The notes below the pieces were generated by a model. The model was not told the origin of the DNA and searched no databases. It saw nothing but the letters and a program-made list of their open reading frames with translations. A stretch of 64,000 nucleotides of DNA from Neopestalotiopsis rosae (taxonomy: Eukaryota > Ascomycota > Sordariomycetes > Amphisphaeriales > Sporocadaceae). Of the stretch, positions 21,953 to 35,009 are shown piece after piece. The stretch lies in NCBI GenBank assembly GCA_023078685.1, contig JALGAS010000003.1, positions 558,001 to 622,000 on the forward strand, written 5' to 3'. Numbering within the stretch: the first letter of the stretch is position 1; each line of letters opens with the position of its first letter. The translations under genes were made by a program, and so were the position numbers.

Positions 21953-24900
21953 TGACTTTGCACGACGTGTTTCTTGCACAAATGGGTTGGGCGTTGTGTT
22001 TTCAACTGGCAAACCCCATCTTCTTGGATTGGAGCGGCTCGGCCGATTTATGGCTAGAGCGCTTCAATGGTTATGGCGTCAAGGTCTGATTGTATGATCA
22101 TGGACACGGTCATCTTTAAAAAAAGGGTTTTGCTCCGGCTTTCAGGTATTTTTGTGGCCGTTGAGTCGGAAAACAAATCTGGAGCTTCAGTCATTCAGAG
22201 GTACTACATTTAATACGCACAGAGAGTTTAACTATGTGAGCACCTTTGGTAAAATGAACAGAATTTTTGAATCACGAATCCCCCTAATGAGTCTCGCGGT
22301 TGCTTGCAAGGTAATCTCGGAGTGGCTTGGCCACAGACGAGGACGGACTGTGCGTGATCGCAAAGGCTATGTGGTCAAGGTGTGCCAGGTCAGAGTGGAA
22401 AGGAAGTCGATACGAGAAGCCTCAAGTCGTGAGCATGCCGCGAGCGACTCGTGCGGTTGCTCTCATGAGACTTGGGAGTTGTGTGGGAGTTGTGAGGAAG
22501 ATTCGTCGGTCCCGAATGCTTCGGCACTTCTAATGTCAAGTATGGAAACCATTCTTCAAGTAAACCGCACAAATCCGAGCAGTCTCACGGTTACATTGTT
22601 CCCTAATGCTACACTAGGATGTTTGTCGCGATTGCAAAAATATCACTTATCAGCAAGAAACCTCGTGTTCGATGGACAGCGCCGCCGATCGACATATAGA
22701 TTTCTTGTTCATGTGAGTCACTTGCAACTTGCCCGGGCTCGGTGGGAACGAATCAAGGGGAGGCAATGAGTATTTTGTAGTGGTTTGAAAGACAGGTTGA
22801 AAAACAGGGCTGCGCTGATTGGGAAGCGAGTATACGGCGCAGCTTTTGCACGAATTGAGACTTGATCATTCGAAGCACGTTGTCATGCAAGCTCACCTCG
22901 ATGGGTCTCATTCTTGAAGTAGCATGCTGACAAGTTCCGGTGTGAGCCTCAAAACTAAAGGTACCGTCCACCCCCCCGAAAAAAAAACACTGTCCAGCAA
23001 AAGGGCAGGTATGGTAGGTCATGCGGTGATTCGAGCGTTTTTTTGCCTCTCGTATCCTATTATTCGATTACTCAAGTGCCGTCGGTGCGGAGATAAGGAT
23101 GGGCGACTCTTATGTGGATGCCAACGAATGGGGCCAACAGGCTCTAGTACTATGCTCTCTCCCTCCCTTCATCACAGTCTTTTTGGCCATGCAACGTCAC
23201 TTTTTTGTTCTTCGTCCCAAAGTGCCGGAGAAGACGATGTGCCTTGAAAAAGAAAAAAAAACTGCTATTCTTTTCTCTTCTTGGTGTATGTGTTCCTTTC
23301 TTCCGATCGTATGCTGGTGGGCTTTGCGCTCGTAAGTACGTTGTCTAAATCGAGAGTGCGGCGACTTATTTACGTCGCCACCGGATAGCTTGCTCTTGAA
23401 CGTATCGTGTCACGAAGAGATCTGCTCTAATCAGATCTCCATATCGGGATATGCATCGTGAGTTGCCCCACGAAGACGACCTAGCAAAACCCACCCGCGC
23501 CGCCGCCGGGAACTTGAAATTCAGGGTCACGAGAATCTTCAACAAGAAAAAAAGTGAATTCGTGTTTTATTTTCTCTGCTGGCGCGTGCTAGCGCCAAAG
23601 GCTGAGTGGTATGAACTGCCTACGGAGTACCGAGCAAAGTAGACTCCATACTTGTGACGATCAAATGGGTTGAATCTCTGACGCTGCACCGCCAGGATTG
23701 GGCCCCAACGCCTAATTCGAAGGAGGCCCGTCACCGACAACATGGGTCACGATGGTGATTCTTTATTTGCGCCATGTTCTCGGTGGAACCGATTTCTGGT
23801 AGGGCTGAAAAAATAAGTGCCGCCCAAAAAAAGTAACATTTTTGGATAGACAGTAGTTTCCTTGGAGAAATATGCGTTACAGTTGTCTCTCCATCATGTC
23901 AGCAGTACCATTTAATGCAGGCATAGCAGCGGGGCTGAGCTTCCTTCTTTCCCGATGCAGGCGAGCGGCGCGTGGCGAATGAGACAAAAGAGCCGCCAAC
24001 AAGCAAGCTTTTGGCAAGCCGCCTGAAAATGCCCGCCGCCGCTGTCACCGTATGACATTGCATATTTGGGTCTCCATTGGATGCATACTTGTTTTTTCAA
24101 TAATGCCAGCGCAGTGAGATCTAGTGTAACGTAAAAGGGCGGCACAGAGATCTGAAAGTGCCTAGTAAGTGGCACGTTTTTTCTGGTTTGCTGTCAGACG
24201 TGCATTATATTGACTGCTGAATCTGGACATTAAGAGCTGACTTAATTATTGGAGTCAGTACCAGGAGTAGTAAGTGTACGAACAGCAAAGTATGTACATA
24301 CGTTTTGTACAGGAAGCGCTACAAGGAAAGAGAAAGGTTCTTGCCAACTACTGTTCAGATGAAAACCTTCTTTACCTTATTTTGACGATCCTTCCGAATG
24401 CTTTAGCTGGCAAGTACATACGCGACTAAAAGGACCCGGCAAGCAAGCGGTGTTGCAAAAAGAGTAGAGAGAGGAATCCACTCAAACAGGGCATTGGCGG
24501 CCGCAACAATCGGCCGAAGGAGGATTTTGATCGACCGACTATACGAGAGTCTGTTTAGTGTATTTCATCATTTGCAAGGCTAGTTCTCACGAATAGACGA
24601 CAAAGACAAGGAAGTAAAATAAATCAATGTATTCACATATGGGCCATGTTACCTTGGAGAGGTTCAACTTGTGCGGTAGTAGTGTACTGGACGGGCTGAC
24701 GATCAAGACAGTCTTTGTCTTATTTTTACCTTTTTTAAGCTCAGTTGGTGAGAGATGCGCTATCGAGATCCGAAGTGGTTTTGATCTGTCATACGTTTAA
24801 TCTCTCCCTCTGTTTGGCCATGCCGTTAGTCTCGGGCCGCTTCGCTTCTCGCTTGGATGCTGCTGCTTATTGCTGGGAGTTTGGCTTTGCTGATCTTTTC

Positions 24901-27758
24901 CTCGTTTGCTCCTTGATAGTATCCAAGCTGAGCTCACAGACTCAATGTCTTCTCTTTCATGAAGCCGACGATTGATTCACAATGATAAGTCAAAGGCATG
25001 GGTAGATTGCACCAATAAGTGTATACGATGATGACCGTCCAATCTGGTGGCTGAAACCTGAATGAAAGAAATACTGACCAGCAGCCACTCGCCAGGTGGC
25101 CGGCGCTTTCCCACGGAGGAACACTGTACCTTGTTCATAAGTCGGAGAGTTGTTCCAAAAAGATACCGACAGAGGAAAGAATAAAACGGTCATGGGCTCG
25201 GAAGTCTTCCGTGATTGGAAGCGTTGGATGGGCATAATGGGGTGATGTGATCACGGATGCTGAGAAGGAACAGGAACAAACTTCATGCCAAGCTTTTTAG
25301 GCATGGGGCACAGGAAATTGCTGTTGGACTGAACAGGAGCTGCTAGCCAAGCATTACCAAGGCGCCATTGACGCCATGTACCCTTTTGAGCAATTTTGCC
25401 CATGCAATGCATGCATTTGATGCGAGACCGACGAGGGGGGGATGGATGCGCTTTGGCTGGGGGAGAGAGGGAGGGAGCACTAACCCAGTCTGCCAGCATA
25501 AAATGATGCCCAGAAGCAAGCACAAGCACATGATATGACTGACCACTGACCCCTCGTGGATGTGGATGTCGAGACGAGATGCGCTCGCTCACACGGCCCA
25601 TGGCAAGTTAAAACCTCTTGGCTCTCCCTTCTATACGAAGTCTTCTCTTGCCCCTTTGTGACATCATTCCTTGGCTCATTTTGTTATTCTCGGTAGTTGA
25701 TTCTGTAGCAATGTAAGAACAATTACATCGTATCGCAATAATAGGAGTTTGAGTGCAACTTTTTACGAGTCGCACAAGGTGGTGTGCTATTGTCTACAGA
25801 AGACTGCGTACAGGTTGTGCAGGTACGGCACAGCTGGACGCTGGAGTATCCATGTTTCCACAATACAAGCGCTAAAAAAAAACATGGCCATCAGCCGGAG
25901 TGCCTTCCTTTGGGTGCACCGTCTGTCTATCAGCAAAGCGCACAGCACAGCACAGCATGAACAAGGATCACTATGGTCTGGAAGCTAGGGGTCGTCCTGC
26001 ATAAGGGCAACGCTGAGCCCATCAAAGCCCATCCACAGCGGCCAACAGCAGCCAGCAAGCGCCAAGGGCTGAAAAGAAGCTCAGCCTGTCTAATGTAGAC
26101 TTTTTTTTGACTTCTGCAGGGGAAATTTCGCTTAGTTTGTTCTATTCCTCCGAACTACGACTCTGCTTATTTTTTGAGCATCACATCATGTCCACACTGC
26201 GGGTTTGCGCGACCGACTACCTTGTCTTGGTCGCAGCCAAGTGCCCTGGTGCGTGTTCGGCGTGCTGCTTCGAGTTACGAGTGGACCGGCCATTCAATAA
26301 CAGAAGACACAGAAAAATCATTTTCAAAATAATATGAATCTACAGTACACAATAAGGGACCCAACACATACGTAGGCCACCGAGGCTGCGACAAAGGAGA
26401 AATGGGGAGTGGTTAATGAATTGGGCAGGTATTGTATTTGCTTGTGTAACAAAAGTGAAATATTAACTGGTCCTACCTACGAATACATCATTACCACCAT
26501 TTCTATCGTATCCATATCCTAGCCCACCTACCCGGCCGCCGGCTCCGTTGACTTCTGACAAACTTTGCCATTAGAAACCCCCTATCCATCCACGCTGTTT
26601 TCTCGCTTTCTCTCAGAGTAAACCAACTTCCATCGCGCCAATCCTTTCCACTGGGGACCCAGCGGCCGGCGGGAGATTGACATGGACGTTGGGTCCATCA
26701 ATGCGTATCCTAGAGTTGTGGAAGTTGGGTGCGCGCGGTGCAATTCCATTCAATGTTTTCCCCAGTATTTTACCACTCGGGTCGTCGAACTAGTTGTTGG
26801 CCTTGGTAGCAAACGCCCCAGTGTGCCCGGCGCCCGCTCCCAAGCTCCATGCAAACGACGTAACAGTCAGGGCAGTTTAGCCCGGGTAATTTCAATCAAT
26901 CATTCAGGGTGGTTCGGCGCAAGTGACTTTTGGACTTCCCTTGACTCCCTACCCCCCTCCCCTCTCCAAGTGCTATTTGCAGCACGCGCGTTGTAACTAG
27001 ATTAAGGTAGACCGGGTGGGTATGTTACAGCGGCGCAGACGAGCAGACAGCGGCTCAGTTGACCCCATCTTGCCTAGTCGACTGGAGAATTGGTTATTTT
27101 TTGCTTTTCTTGTCTATCCCTCTGGGCTTGTTCGTCCGATCAGGTATTGGGCTTGGTGACCTGGGTGAGAGTGGCTAGCTAGCTCATAGTAGTAGTAGTG
27201 CCATAGGTGCCTGCCTAGATGGATGGATCAATTAACGGATTCCCATTTGTCTGGGTCCGGGTTCTGGTGTGTCCAGCGTGTGTTCTGGGTCCCAAGGTCC
27301 AGGGCCTTTGAGTCCAGTCCAGTGCAAGTCAGCCGGCGCCCATGTCGTTCTGCCTGTCATCCACCATCGCGACCCTCGAATGGAGGCGCCCCGTCCGTGC
27401 TGTGCCGCCTGCCCGCTGGACTGGTGCTGCGCTTTTTCTACACATCGTCCATTTACGGCGCCTTCTCTTTCCTCTTTTCCTTCTTTCCTTCTTTCAACCC
27501 AAACAGGTCATCACTCACACACTCTTTTACACAATTGGCAACTACTCAGCCTTCCCACACTCTTTTATAAGTCACTCATTCCCATAGAGCAACTCCCATC
27601 CATCTCCGGACCGGTTTTCTCTATAATCCATTCATTCATTCTTTTCGACTCGGCCGATCGCTTAATTCAGTGATTCCAGCTTGTTTATTTTCATAGACGT
27701 ATATTCTAATACCTCTAATAACCAAAACAAACAAACGACAATCCCAAAAACCGTCAAG
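21953..27758. other. 5.8-kb gene-free region
   Basis: No family-like coding sequence was seen on either strand. The longest open frame (22152-22769, +) starts on TTG and has no recognisable motif. The region includes AT-rich stretches (24200-24420), a TACGGAGTA word (23621-23629), a short CACAG tandem repeat near 25945-25960, CT-rich tracts (26500-27000 and 27400-27600) and TAG repeats near 27187. The last kilobase is probably the promoter and leader of the downstream cell-wall gene. A non-coding RNA or a rapidly evolving gene cannot be excluded. Confidence 0.4.
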
Positions 27759-28598
27759 ATGCGCTTCACCATCTCCGCTGCTGTTCTGGCTTTCGCCGCC
27801 TCTGCCGTCGCCCAGACTGCTGGCTTCGATGCCATGTCCACCCCCGCCCAGGACGAGAACGTCTCTGCTGGCTCGACCTACAACATTGTTTGGGGTGCCA
27901 GCTCCTACACTGACCAGACCGTGACTCTGTCTCTGCTCGGTGGTGCCACCCCTTCCACTCTCCAGATCCTCGGCTCCATTGCCAGTAAGTTACTCTGAAT
28001 CGTACAAGGACGTGGGACAGTTACTGACTGATGGTGAACAGCTGGTGTCAACAACGGAGCTGGTAGCTACGCTTGGGCTGTCGACTCTTCCCTCGGTGAT
28101 CTCGCCACCTACGGTATCATGATCACCCTGGAGAGCGACACCACCGTCTTCCAGTACTCGTTCCCCTTCCACATTGTTGCCGGCACCAGCACCGTCGAGG
28201 AGACCACCTCCTCGGCTGTCGCTACCACTGCCGTTGCCACCACTGCCGGATACGCTACCACTGTCATCTCCTCCTCTTCCACCGAGGCCGCCGAGACCTA
28301 CAGCGCCATTGAGATGACCACCAGCACCTCGACTTACGCTGCTGCCACCACCACTGCTGCTGCCACCACCTCGACCTACGCTGCCGTCCCCACCACCTCG
28401 GTCATCACCAACGGCACCGCTGTCACCACTGGCAAGGGCTCTGCTTCCTCCACTCTGTCCACCATCAAGACCTCTTCCACCGGCTCCGGTGCCAACTCCA
28501 CCTCCACTCCCATCATCAGCGGAGCTGGTCGTTCCATTGCCGGATCCCTGGCTCTGTTCGGATCCCTGGCTCTTGCCACCATCGCCTTTGCCATGTAA
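27759..28598 (+). CDS. GPI-anchored Kre9/KNH-type Ser-Thr-rich cell-wall protein
   Basis: The exons are 27759-27984 and 28042-28598, giving 260 aa. A signal peptide (MRFTISAAVLAFAASAVAQ, cleavage about residue 19) is followed by a ~100-residue beta-rich domain: AGSTYNIVWGASSYTDQTVTLSLLGG, then GSYAWAVDSSLGDLATYGIMITLES and FQYSFPFHI. This is the Ser-Thr-rich GPI-anchored (Kre9/Knh1) domain layout. A long Thr/Ser/Ala-rich, probably O-mannosylated stalk follows. The C-terminus has small residues (SGAGRS) and a hydrophobic tail (IAGSLALFGSLALATIAFAM), a typical GPI-attachment signal. Codon use is strongly biased to C-ending codons, suggesting high expression. The precise role in wall architecture is unknown. 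Confidence 0.9.
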
Positions 28599-29860
28599 GG
28601 AAAGCAACCTCCATGGTTACTTTCTTGACCCTTTTCAATTCAGCATTGTGAGATAGAGTCTTAGCATTTGAATCACACAAAAATCGGTTTTACATTGCAT
28701 CATGGTTTTCTTTGTCTTGTGCTTTTGAGTGAGGATACACTGGTTTTCAAGTCTTGCGCATTGTCTTTCGGATCCATCGTGATCTGCGAGGGGAAACAAA
28801 AATGGACGGGTAATGGGGGCCATTTGCATATCTGTGTCAAAACGAATCTTATACATCGTTTGTCCAATTTTTTCTTTTTCCTCTATAATGTCTTGTATGA
28901 TCCCAGGCAGTATGTCTATAGAGTGGAGGACGCGGCGAAGCGTAGTAAATGAAAAATTCTAGAAGCCTACGTATTTTGTTATTATCATGACCTCGGTATT
29001 TTCGCATAAGTTGTCAAAATACGGTTTTCTATATGAGTTTGTTTGATATATATTGGCCAAATGCGGACCGTTATGCACTGACATCCCGGACCAGGTCATT
29101 GGAGCAGGGATTCACCCCGGCTTTTCAGACAGGAGAGAAAAAGAGTCTGGAGCCGGCTTTTACATTGAATAATGGATAGAGCAGAGTAGCATTGCAAATC
29201 AGCGCATGGAGTTCCGTGCTCGAATTATTCAAACAACTTTTCCCTCCTTGTTCTCATGAATCGGGTCATTGCGTTATGCAAAAAGAATGACAAAGACAGC
29301 ATTTCCAGATTCGGGAACGATTTTGTGTCGTGGTTGGTTGGGAGGGTGCATTGGGTTGGTTAGCACTTCGCCCGAATGGGTAGTAGCAGCTGTCGATCAA
29401 GTGTATATTCGAGGGGGAAAAAAATAAGTCTGAATAAACTTTGTTGCCTCTATTCAACTACGAATATTAATGTAAAGACATGTCAATCGCTGTTTCAAAG
29501 CATTTTTGAAGTCAATGTTGTTCTTTTTTTGGGCGCTGCAAGATGGAATTATCTCATGACATGAAATAAGGAGAGGCCAATCACCAAGGGGGAAGGAAAC
29601 CATTTAATGCATGCAGGATTATGAAGTAAATTATGCAGAGTGCATATTCGAATCCTGCCAAAGTAGCTAACGTTACTAAACAAAAGGTATCATCTTCGTT
29701 TTTCACTTGGATTTTTTCAAGTCCACATAATCTACCAAAAAAGAATCTCTTACTCCCCCTACTCATTTTGCGCCCCAGGTGTCATCATAGAGAAAGGCGT
29801 TTCAGGATAAAGACAAAAACAAAAAAAAAGTTCAACACGTCATGACAAGTCCATTCCCTC
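28599..29860. other. Convergent spacer, GPI protein / nitrate transporter
   Basis: 1.26 kb of mostly AT-rich DNA between convergent 3' ends. No gene was supported. A tRNA B-box-like string near 29648 lacks any cloverleaf context. Confidence 0.5.
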
Positions 29861-31555
29861 TCAACGTCCCCCAATCTGACCCGCTGGGAGAGGCTTGACC
29901 CATGAAAAGGCCAGGTTGAGGCAGATCATGATGATGCCAATGATCCAAAAGGCCTTGGCGTAGTCGGTGCCGTTCTCCATGAAGCGGAAGATGACGGCGA
30001 AGGCGACGCCGCCCAGGTTGCCGCCGGCGCCCGTGGTGCCCGAGACGAAGCCGTTGGCGTGGGGGTGGACGTGCGGCACGAGGGAGAAGTTGGCGCCGTT
30101 GCCCGCCTCGAGGAAGACGGCCATGAGGGCAATGAGGCCAAACATGGTCGACTGGTCGTGCGGGTCCACGCGCCCGATGACGATGAGCAGGCAGCCCGTC
30201 AGGCACCCGCACACCATGATCCAGATCTTCTTGCCCCAGAGGCTGTGGCCCGTGGCCCGGAAGATGATGTCGCTGACCATGCCGCCGAGCGGGCGGGTGA
30301 CGAAGTTGAGGAAGCCAAACATGGCGGCCCAGTTGGCTGCGTTGGTCTGGCCGAGGGCTGGGAAGTTCTTGAGGTAGTAGGCGCCGAGGATGGAGTTGAT
30401 GGCCAGCTCGCCGCCGAATGAGCAAAAGTAGGTCGAGACGTGGAATGCGGTTTGCAGGCAGAAAAGCACCCGCATACCTTCTGCGAGTGACGGCTTGGCC
30501 ACCACTTCTCCCCTGGCTGTTACGCGCATCTCTTCCTTTGTCATGGCTGCCTCGTGGTCATAGCTGGAGCCATGCTTGGCTGCTGGCTTCCTGTCCTTTT
30601 CCTCGCTAGCCGGATACTCATTTGCACCGTCCTTATCAGTAATGACGCCCGGTATATCAATAACGCCACCAGTCACGCCGCCAGTCGGGGTCGAGGCACC
30701 ATCGGTAGGGGTCTCGACGCCGTGGGCATTGAGGTTGACGTGGGCTTGGAGGTGTCTTTCGGACCACTTGCCGGTAGGGGTATCGGGGCAGAGAAAGATC
30801 ATACCCAAAGCTGTGGTAATGACAATGATCAAGGGAACAATGAAGGTAATGCGCCAGGACTGGCCGTCAGTGTATCCACGGCCCTTGAGAGAGTCAAAGA
30901 CAGCCGGCATGATAAAGTAGGTTATGCCACCACCAGCATTTCCCCAACCGCCAGTCAATGCATTGGCCGTACCTACGACATTCTTGTCAAAGAAGCCAGT
31001 GGACCAGACCATGCAAGGAACGAAAGCACCACCTAGAATGCCCATGAAGAATCTGCTGACATAGAGGCCAGTGGCGTCATGGACGAGGGGCGCAAGGCCG
31101 AGTGGAATGGAGCCGACGAGAAGCAGGCCAGCGAATACCCAGCGTGGCCCAAATTGATCACAAAGTGGTCCAGCAATGAACCGAATGAGTAGTCTAGAGT
31201 TATAGTGTGAGTAAACGATCTCGGAACTCGAGACTTCTGATCCATATACTTACGTAGCACATAATGACACAATATTTGAGTTGGCTACTTGAGCTGGCGT
31301 AAGTCCCAAATTCGACTTGATAGTGTGTGACAGCTACATGTTTGTCAGCATCTTGGGCCCACCAAACAGCATCTTGATCGTTTTCCATACCAGTGGTGGA
31401 AATGTATACCATGCCCAGAAGGCTACCATAAAGCCAAACCACGAAAAGAAGAAAACGCGTCCATAGACATTAACAGGGTTGATAAAGGGGATCGACCGGG
31501 CTTTACGATTAATCGGGTTGACCTCAGGAGCGGTCCAAATGTAGGATACCTTCAT
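29861..31555 (-). CDS. nrtA: High-affinity nitrate/nitrite transporter (NNP family, CrnA/NrtA type)
   Basis: A plasma-membrane MFS transporter importing nitrate with protons. The exons are 31555-31391, 31333-31254 and 31193-29861, giving 525 aa with 12 expected membrane segments. Both nitrate-signature motifs are present: GGWGNAGGG at ~163-171 and [11 protein letters not shown] at ~467-477. The MFS motif [12 protein letters not shown] follows the second junction. A ~100-residue hydrophilic loop (~217-320) between helices 6 and 7 is typical of fungal CrnA-type carriers and a target of regulation. I placed the start at ATG 31555 (MKVSYIW). A NirA-type site and GATA sites lie upstream, consistent with nitrate induction and nitrogen repression. 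Nitrate and nitrite reductase genes are not in this window. Confidence 0.94.
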
Positions 31556-31815
31556 TGTGAACCAGACAGTCTCTGAAGGCACAAGAAATCGTATAGAATA
31601 ATGCTGACGGCTTCAAGGTTCCTGATGGGATCTTTGGTGCTTGTTGGTGAATCGAGTATATGAAACTCGACAATTCTTTGCCTATATATGTAGGCTTCAA
31701 GATTTCAGCTCTGTCAATATGAGATATCGAGGCTTGCAATAAGCATCTCCGGATTACAGCTTCAAGGTGGGTTGGTCCCTGTCTAGCCCTCCACAATTTC
31801 GCCCAAAGTCGTTTT

Positions 31816-31823
31816 CTCCGCGG
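31816..31823. promoter_or_regulatory. NirA-type site CTCCGCGG
   Basis: CTCCGCGG fits the CTCCGHGG consensus bound by the Aspergillus nitrate activator NirA. It lies about 260 bp upstream of the nitrate transporter ATG and sits in a palindrome (CTCCGCGGGAG). Position and target make a regulatory role likely; binding is inferred. Confidence 0.6.
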
Positions 31824-32281
31824 GAGATCTTGGTGGAGTGGTATCCAGTCTAGGCAAGGCCACTGTAGGCTGGCTATTTGATTGGGAAAGCTGTTATGTT
31901 GTCGAGCCGCTATTGAACGGCCTTCTTACTATTCCTGGGCGTCGAGAAGAGAGATTGAAGATGGCACTAATAGAGACTACCGAAACCAAACTAATCGTTC
32001 ATATAGAACGGTCGATAAGCTCACTGCCGGTGAGAACTAGACAAGATGCAATGTTGCTGGGGTAGTCCGCCTAGTGTGGGAAAATATTATTGGTATAACC
32101 CTTCGGTATCCCAAAGATCTGTAGATTGATGATGTAGTTGACGTACAAACATCGAAAAGCGTTTGACTGCCTGAGGTAACCACTGGTTGAATGAGACTCG
32201 TGCTGGTGAATGCTGTCCAGACCAGAATGATGGGACAATTGAAGGGCCAAGGCAATGGTTCTCCTGGATGAGATGATACTT

Positions 32282-32910
32282 CTTATCGAGAAGCAATTTT
32301 TCAATAATCAGCCTCGATAAACTCTTGAGTAGAGATAAGTTTGGTCGGGTCTAGATAGATCTTTGTTCTGTCTCGCGTCATGGTTGAAATGTGTTTCTCC
32401 GGCTGTCAGACTTGTCAACACCACCACTCCCACAAGCCGACAGGGGAACGTCCTCGGGCTAATCGATGAGATGATCAAGCGAGTGGTATCACCCCGGCCG
32501 CCTACAGATTGCCCGTCAGGTTGGCAGCTGGATAAGGGGTGTCCAGGGTGGTAAAGAGCAAAGGCGGGATAATGAATGCCACCTTATCTGTCGTATGCCG
32601 CGTCGAAAATAGTCGGATCCACCCGCCGAGAGATAAGCATATGGACTGTCGTTGGCCCTACGCTCGATAACGACGTCAGATGGAATCTCCGCGGCAGGTC
32701 TGGGGATGCCCCATACGAGGCCTGCAGAGGCAGATCTGCTGTCAAGGTTGTGTCTGCTCTCCCCAGATCTATTTTGTGATGCTTGATGGAGGATGCAGTC
32801 GAGGGGGTTGAGTAGTACTGTGTAGGCGACAAAGCCTCAGCCAGCCATAATCCCGTCTCGGAAGCGTGCCAAGAAGTTCCCGATCATGGTCGCACAAGCA
32901 TAGCTTATCT
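32282..32910. promoter_or_regulatory. Cluster of GATA-factor (AreA/NIT2-type) sites
   Basis: HGATAR matches are at 32282-32287 (-), 32315-32320, 32333-32338, 32583-32589 (-), 32631-32636 and 32904-32910 (-), about 0.7-1.35 kb upstream of the nitrate transporter. GATA factors of the AreA/NIT2 class activate nitrogen-acquisition genes when good nitrogen sources are absent. The core is short, so single sites carry little weight. Confidence 0.45.
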
Positions 32911-35009
32911 CTATTTTGGAGCGTCCCTGGAATAGACCAATCCTATGCGGCTACAAGGTCGAATTGTTAGCATGCTGCAGCACCAATGACTTCCGCGGAA
33001 AGACATGAAGAATACTGACCCCCAAATATTGTTTCGATCGGTAGATCTGGCAGCTGGTAGTCAAACTAAGGTGCACACGCTGTGAGCCGCGACGATTTGT
33101 CACAAAGCAAGAAAAACTTCAGCATTATCAGGGGCCCTAAGGGGCTGGCTACCGGCTAGGCTAGGGTTAGCGCTGGCCCCCGAAGGGCCTCGCCCACTCG
33201 GAAAAGTGCCGATTCCATTTGCAATGCAGACGGCTGCTGCACTGTAGCAGTCAACCAGGCCCTTTGATCAAACATGGCTGAACTGGGGATTTGAGATATT
33301 TGTTCAAGGCAGTGGTCCCCAATGAAAAAAGGCTGATGGGAATCCGTGACGAGCCTTATACTCTCAATCACATTGATATGCTCAAGCCCAGTCAGGTTAA
33401 CCTACATATGTAGGACAGGCCCGAATACACACTCAGCACCAAGCACCTTCCATGTGTTCGGCAAAGGACGGCTGAAATACTCACCTACCTGCAGTGCGGC
33501 GGCTGTCGGGCCCCTGGAACGCACTTTAAAACTTTACGTGTTGAAGCCACGACCCCAAGGGATCCACGCGTAGGGCTGAACCAGAAATGGCCTTCTAGTG
33601 GACCTTTGACTGGCTGCTGGGTGGTATGCATTCGAGGTAACATGCATCGGGCATTTCCAGTATTCGACTGATCGGGTATCTTGATCAAGCGTTGGTACAT
33701 ATTTGGCAGGACCAATATATACCCTAGATGAAAAGTTTGTGATTTACTGATTCGGACTAGGATTTTGGGGGTGCTATGATTACAACACGGATCAAAATCG
33801 TATCATATCTCGAGTTTCCCACCTCGAAATCACAGCGGCGATCATGCAAAGGTGCAAACCTCCTGCTATGAGTCGCCAGAGTCCCAAAAGCGTCTTTATG
33901 GTGACACTGAAGTCGAATGCTGCCGTAACACACTTGGGCGAGAAGTGGGACTTCCCTTTTCGACAAGACACGGCTCTGCCAGCTGGACCTGGGCAGCTTG
34001 GTCTGGATGGCGGACTCCGACTCCGTGATGCCCAACTGGGTGCCATACGAAGAACGTCAAACAGACCGCTTTTTAAGCATGAGACATGTCGCCCATCATC
34101 TGGCCATTCCATTCGCGCTTGGCACAGAGTTCAGGAAGCAGGATGCCGTGTTGCACGGATACGGTAGTCGGTTGTCTCCACTCGGTAGTCGGTCGCCGGT
34201 GCCACCGGACTTGACCGGAGCCTCATTGGAAAAAGGGAAAACATTTTCAGAGGCAACAACCAACAGGGCTGGCGTTACACGACGTCATGTTTCCCAGATT
34301 CTTTCACACGCTCGTCACTCAAGCCGTGCCCTGAGAATTCTACGAAAAATATGTTATGGAGAGATTGGCTTTCGTGGTCACTGATGAAGAGGAACTCGTC
34401 CGCAGACACTACCAAGGTAATACATACTGAAATCACAAGTTCTCGAGTATATCCACCACTTTAACCCACCTTGAAAATCAGTCAAGGCCAACGGGCGGGA
34501 AACCTTGACATCGATTGGCTTTGACTCATGTGTTTGTCTTCGTGTCGCGTGTCGCTCGACAAAAAGCTAGTCCCAATCATGGCAAGCTTTCCTTATTCTC
34601 GATGGGTCTGACTAGTCAAGACCGTCGAGTTCCACATGGACAATGCTTCGGTCTCCCTCACGGTTGTCGGTGCCTAGTTGTAGACTTCTTTGACGGCTTC
34701 CAGAAGGTCGGTCAAGGTTTTCTCTCCATGTGATTGTTCAGTTCTGAGGTGGTCATGGTCACCTCTCAGCCGTGCCGAACTTGATTTCCCGTGTTCAAGA
34801 TGCCCAAGATGCCCGATAGAGTTGCCGGACGCAAAGCGGGTCCCCCGAGAGTTGACTCTTTATTTTCCCCTGATTTTTTGAAGGAATACAGAAAGTAAAC
34901 TCGTTCAAACCAAAATACTTAATTTCTCAACAAGCTTCCTTCGTCTTTGACTAAGTGACTCTAATTTATTAATCCATATTTTAAACTATTTTCAAAGCCA
35001 ACCATCATC

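Larger units (their letters stand above)
31556..35009. promoter_or_regulatory. 3.5-kb divergent region, nitrate transporter / DUF1275 gene
   Basis: No gene is supported. It holds the promoters of two divergent membrane-protein genes, a NirA-type site at 31816 and several HGATAR sites between 32282 and 32910. A GC-rich self-complementary-looking stretch lies at 33130-33190. An ORF at 33998-34384 (+) begins on TTG and matches no family I know. Confidence 0.45.

Noticed and set aside
22152..22769. A 205-codon + strand frame
   Set aside because: It begins on TTG, has no recognisable motif and atypical composition, and is consistent with chance in a 64-kb window.
27990..28607. A 205-codon minus-strand frame opposite the GPI protein gene
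   Set aside because: It is the antisense of Thr/Ser/Ala repeats, giving Gly/Ser-rich sequence. The + strand gene has a signal peptide, intron and GPI tail.
29645..29660. A TTCGAATCC string resembling a tRNA B box
   Set aside because: There is no A box, acceptor stem or anticodon arm at proper spacing. No convincing tRNA was seen anywhere in the window.
33130..33190. GC-rich, partly self-complementary stretch with one TAGGGTTAG string
   Set aside because: A single telomere-like unit and imperfect pairing. There is no terminal repeat, target duplication or transposase nearby, so no mobile element can be called.
33998..34384. A 128-codon + strand frame in the nrtA/DUF1275 spacer
   Set aside because: It starts on TTG and has no intron-extended context or family match. 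I could not support it as a gene or pseudogene.
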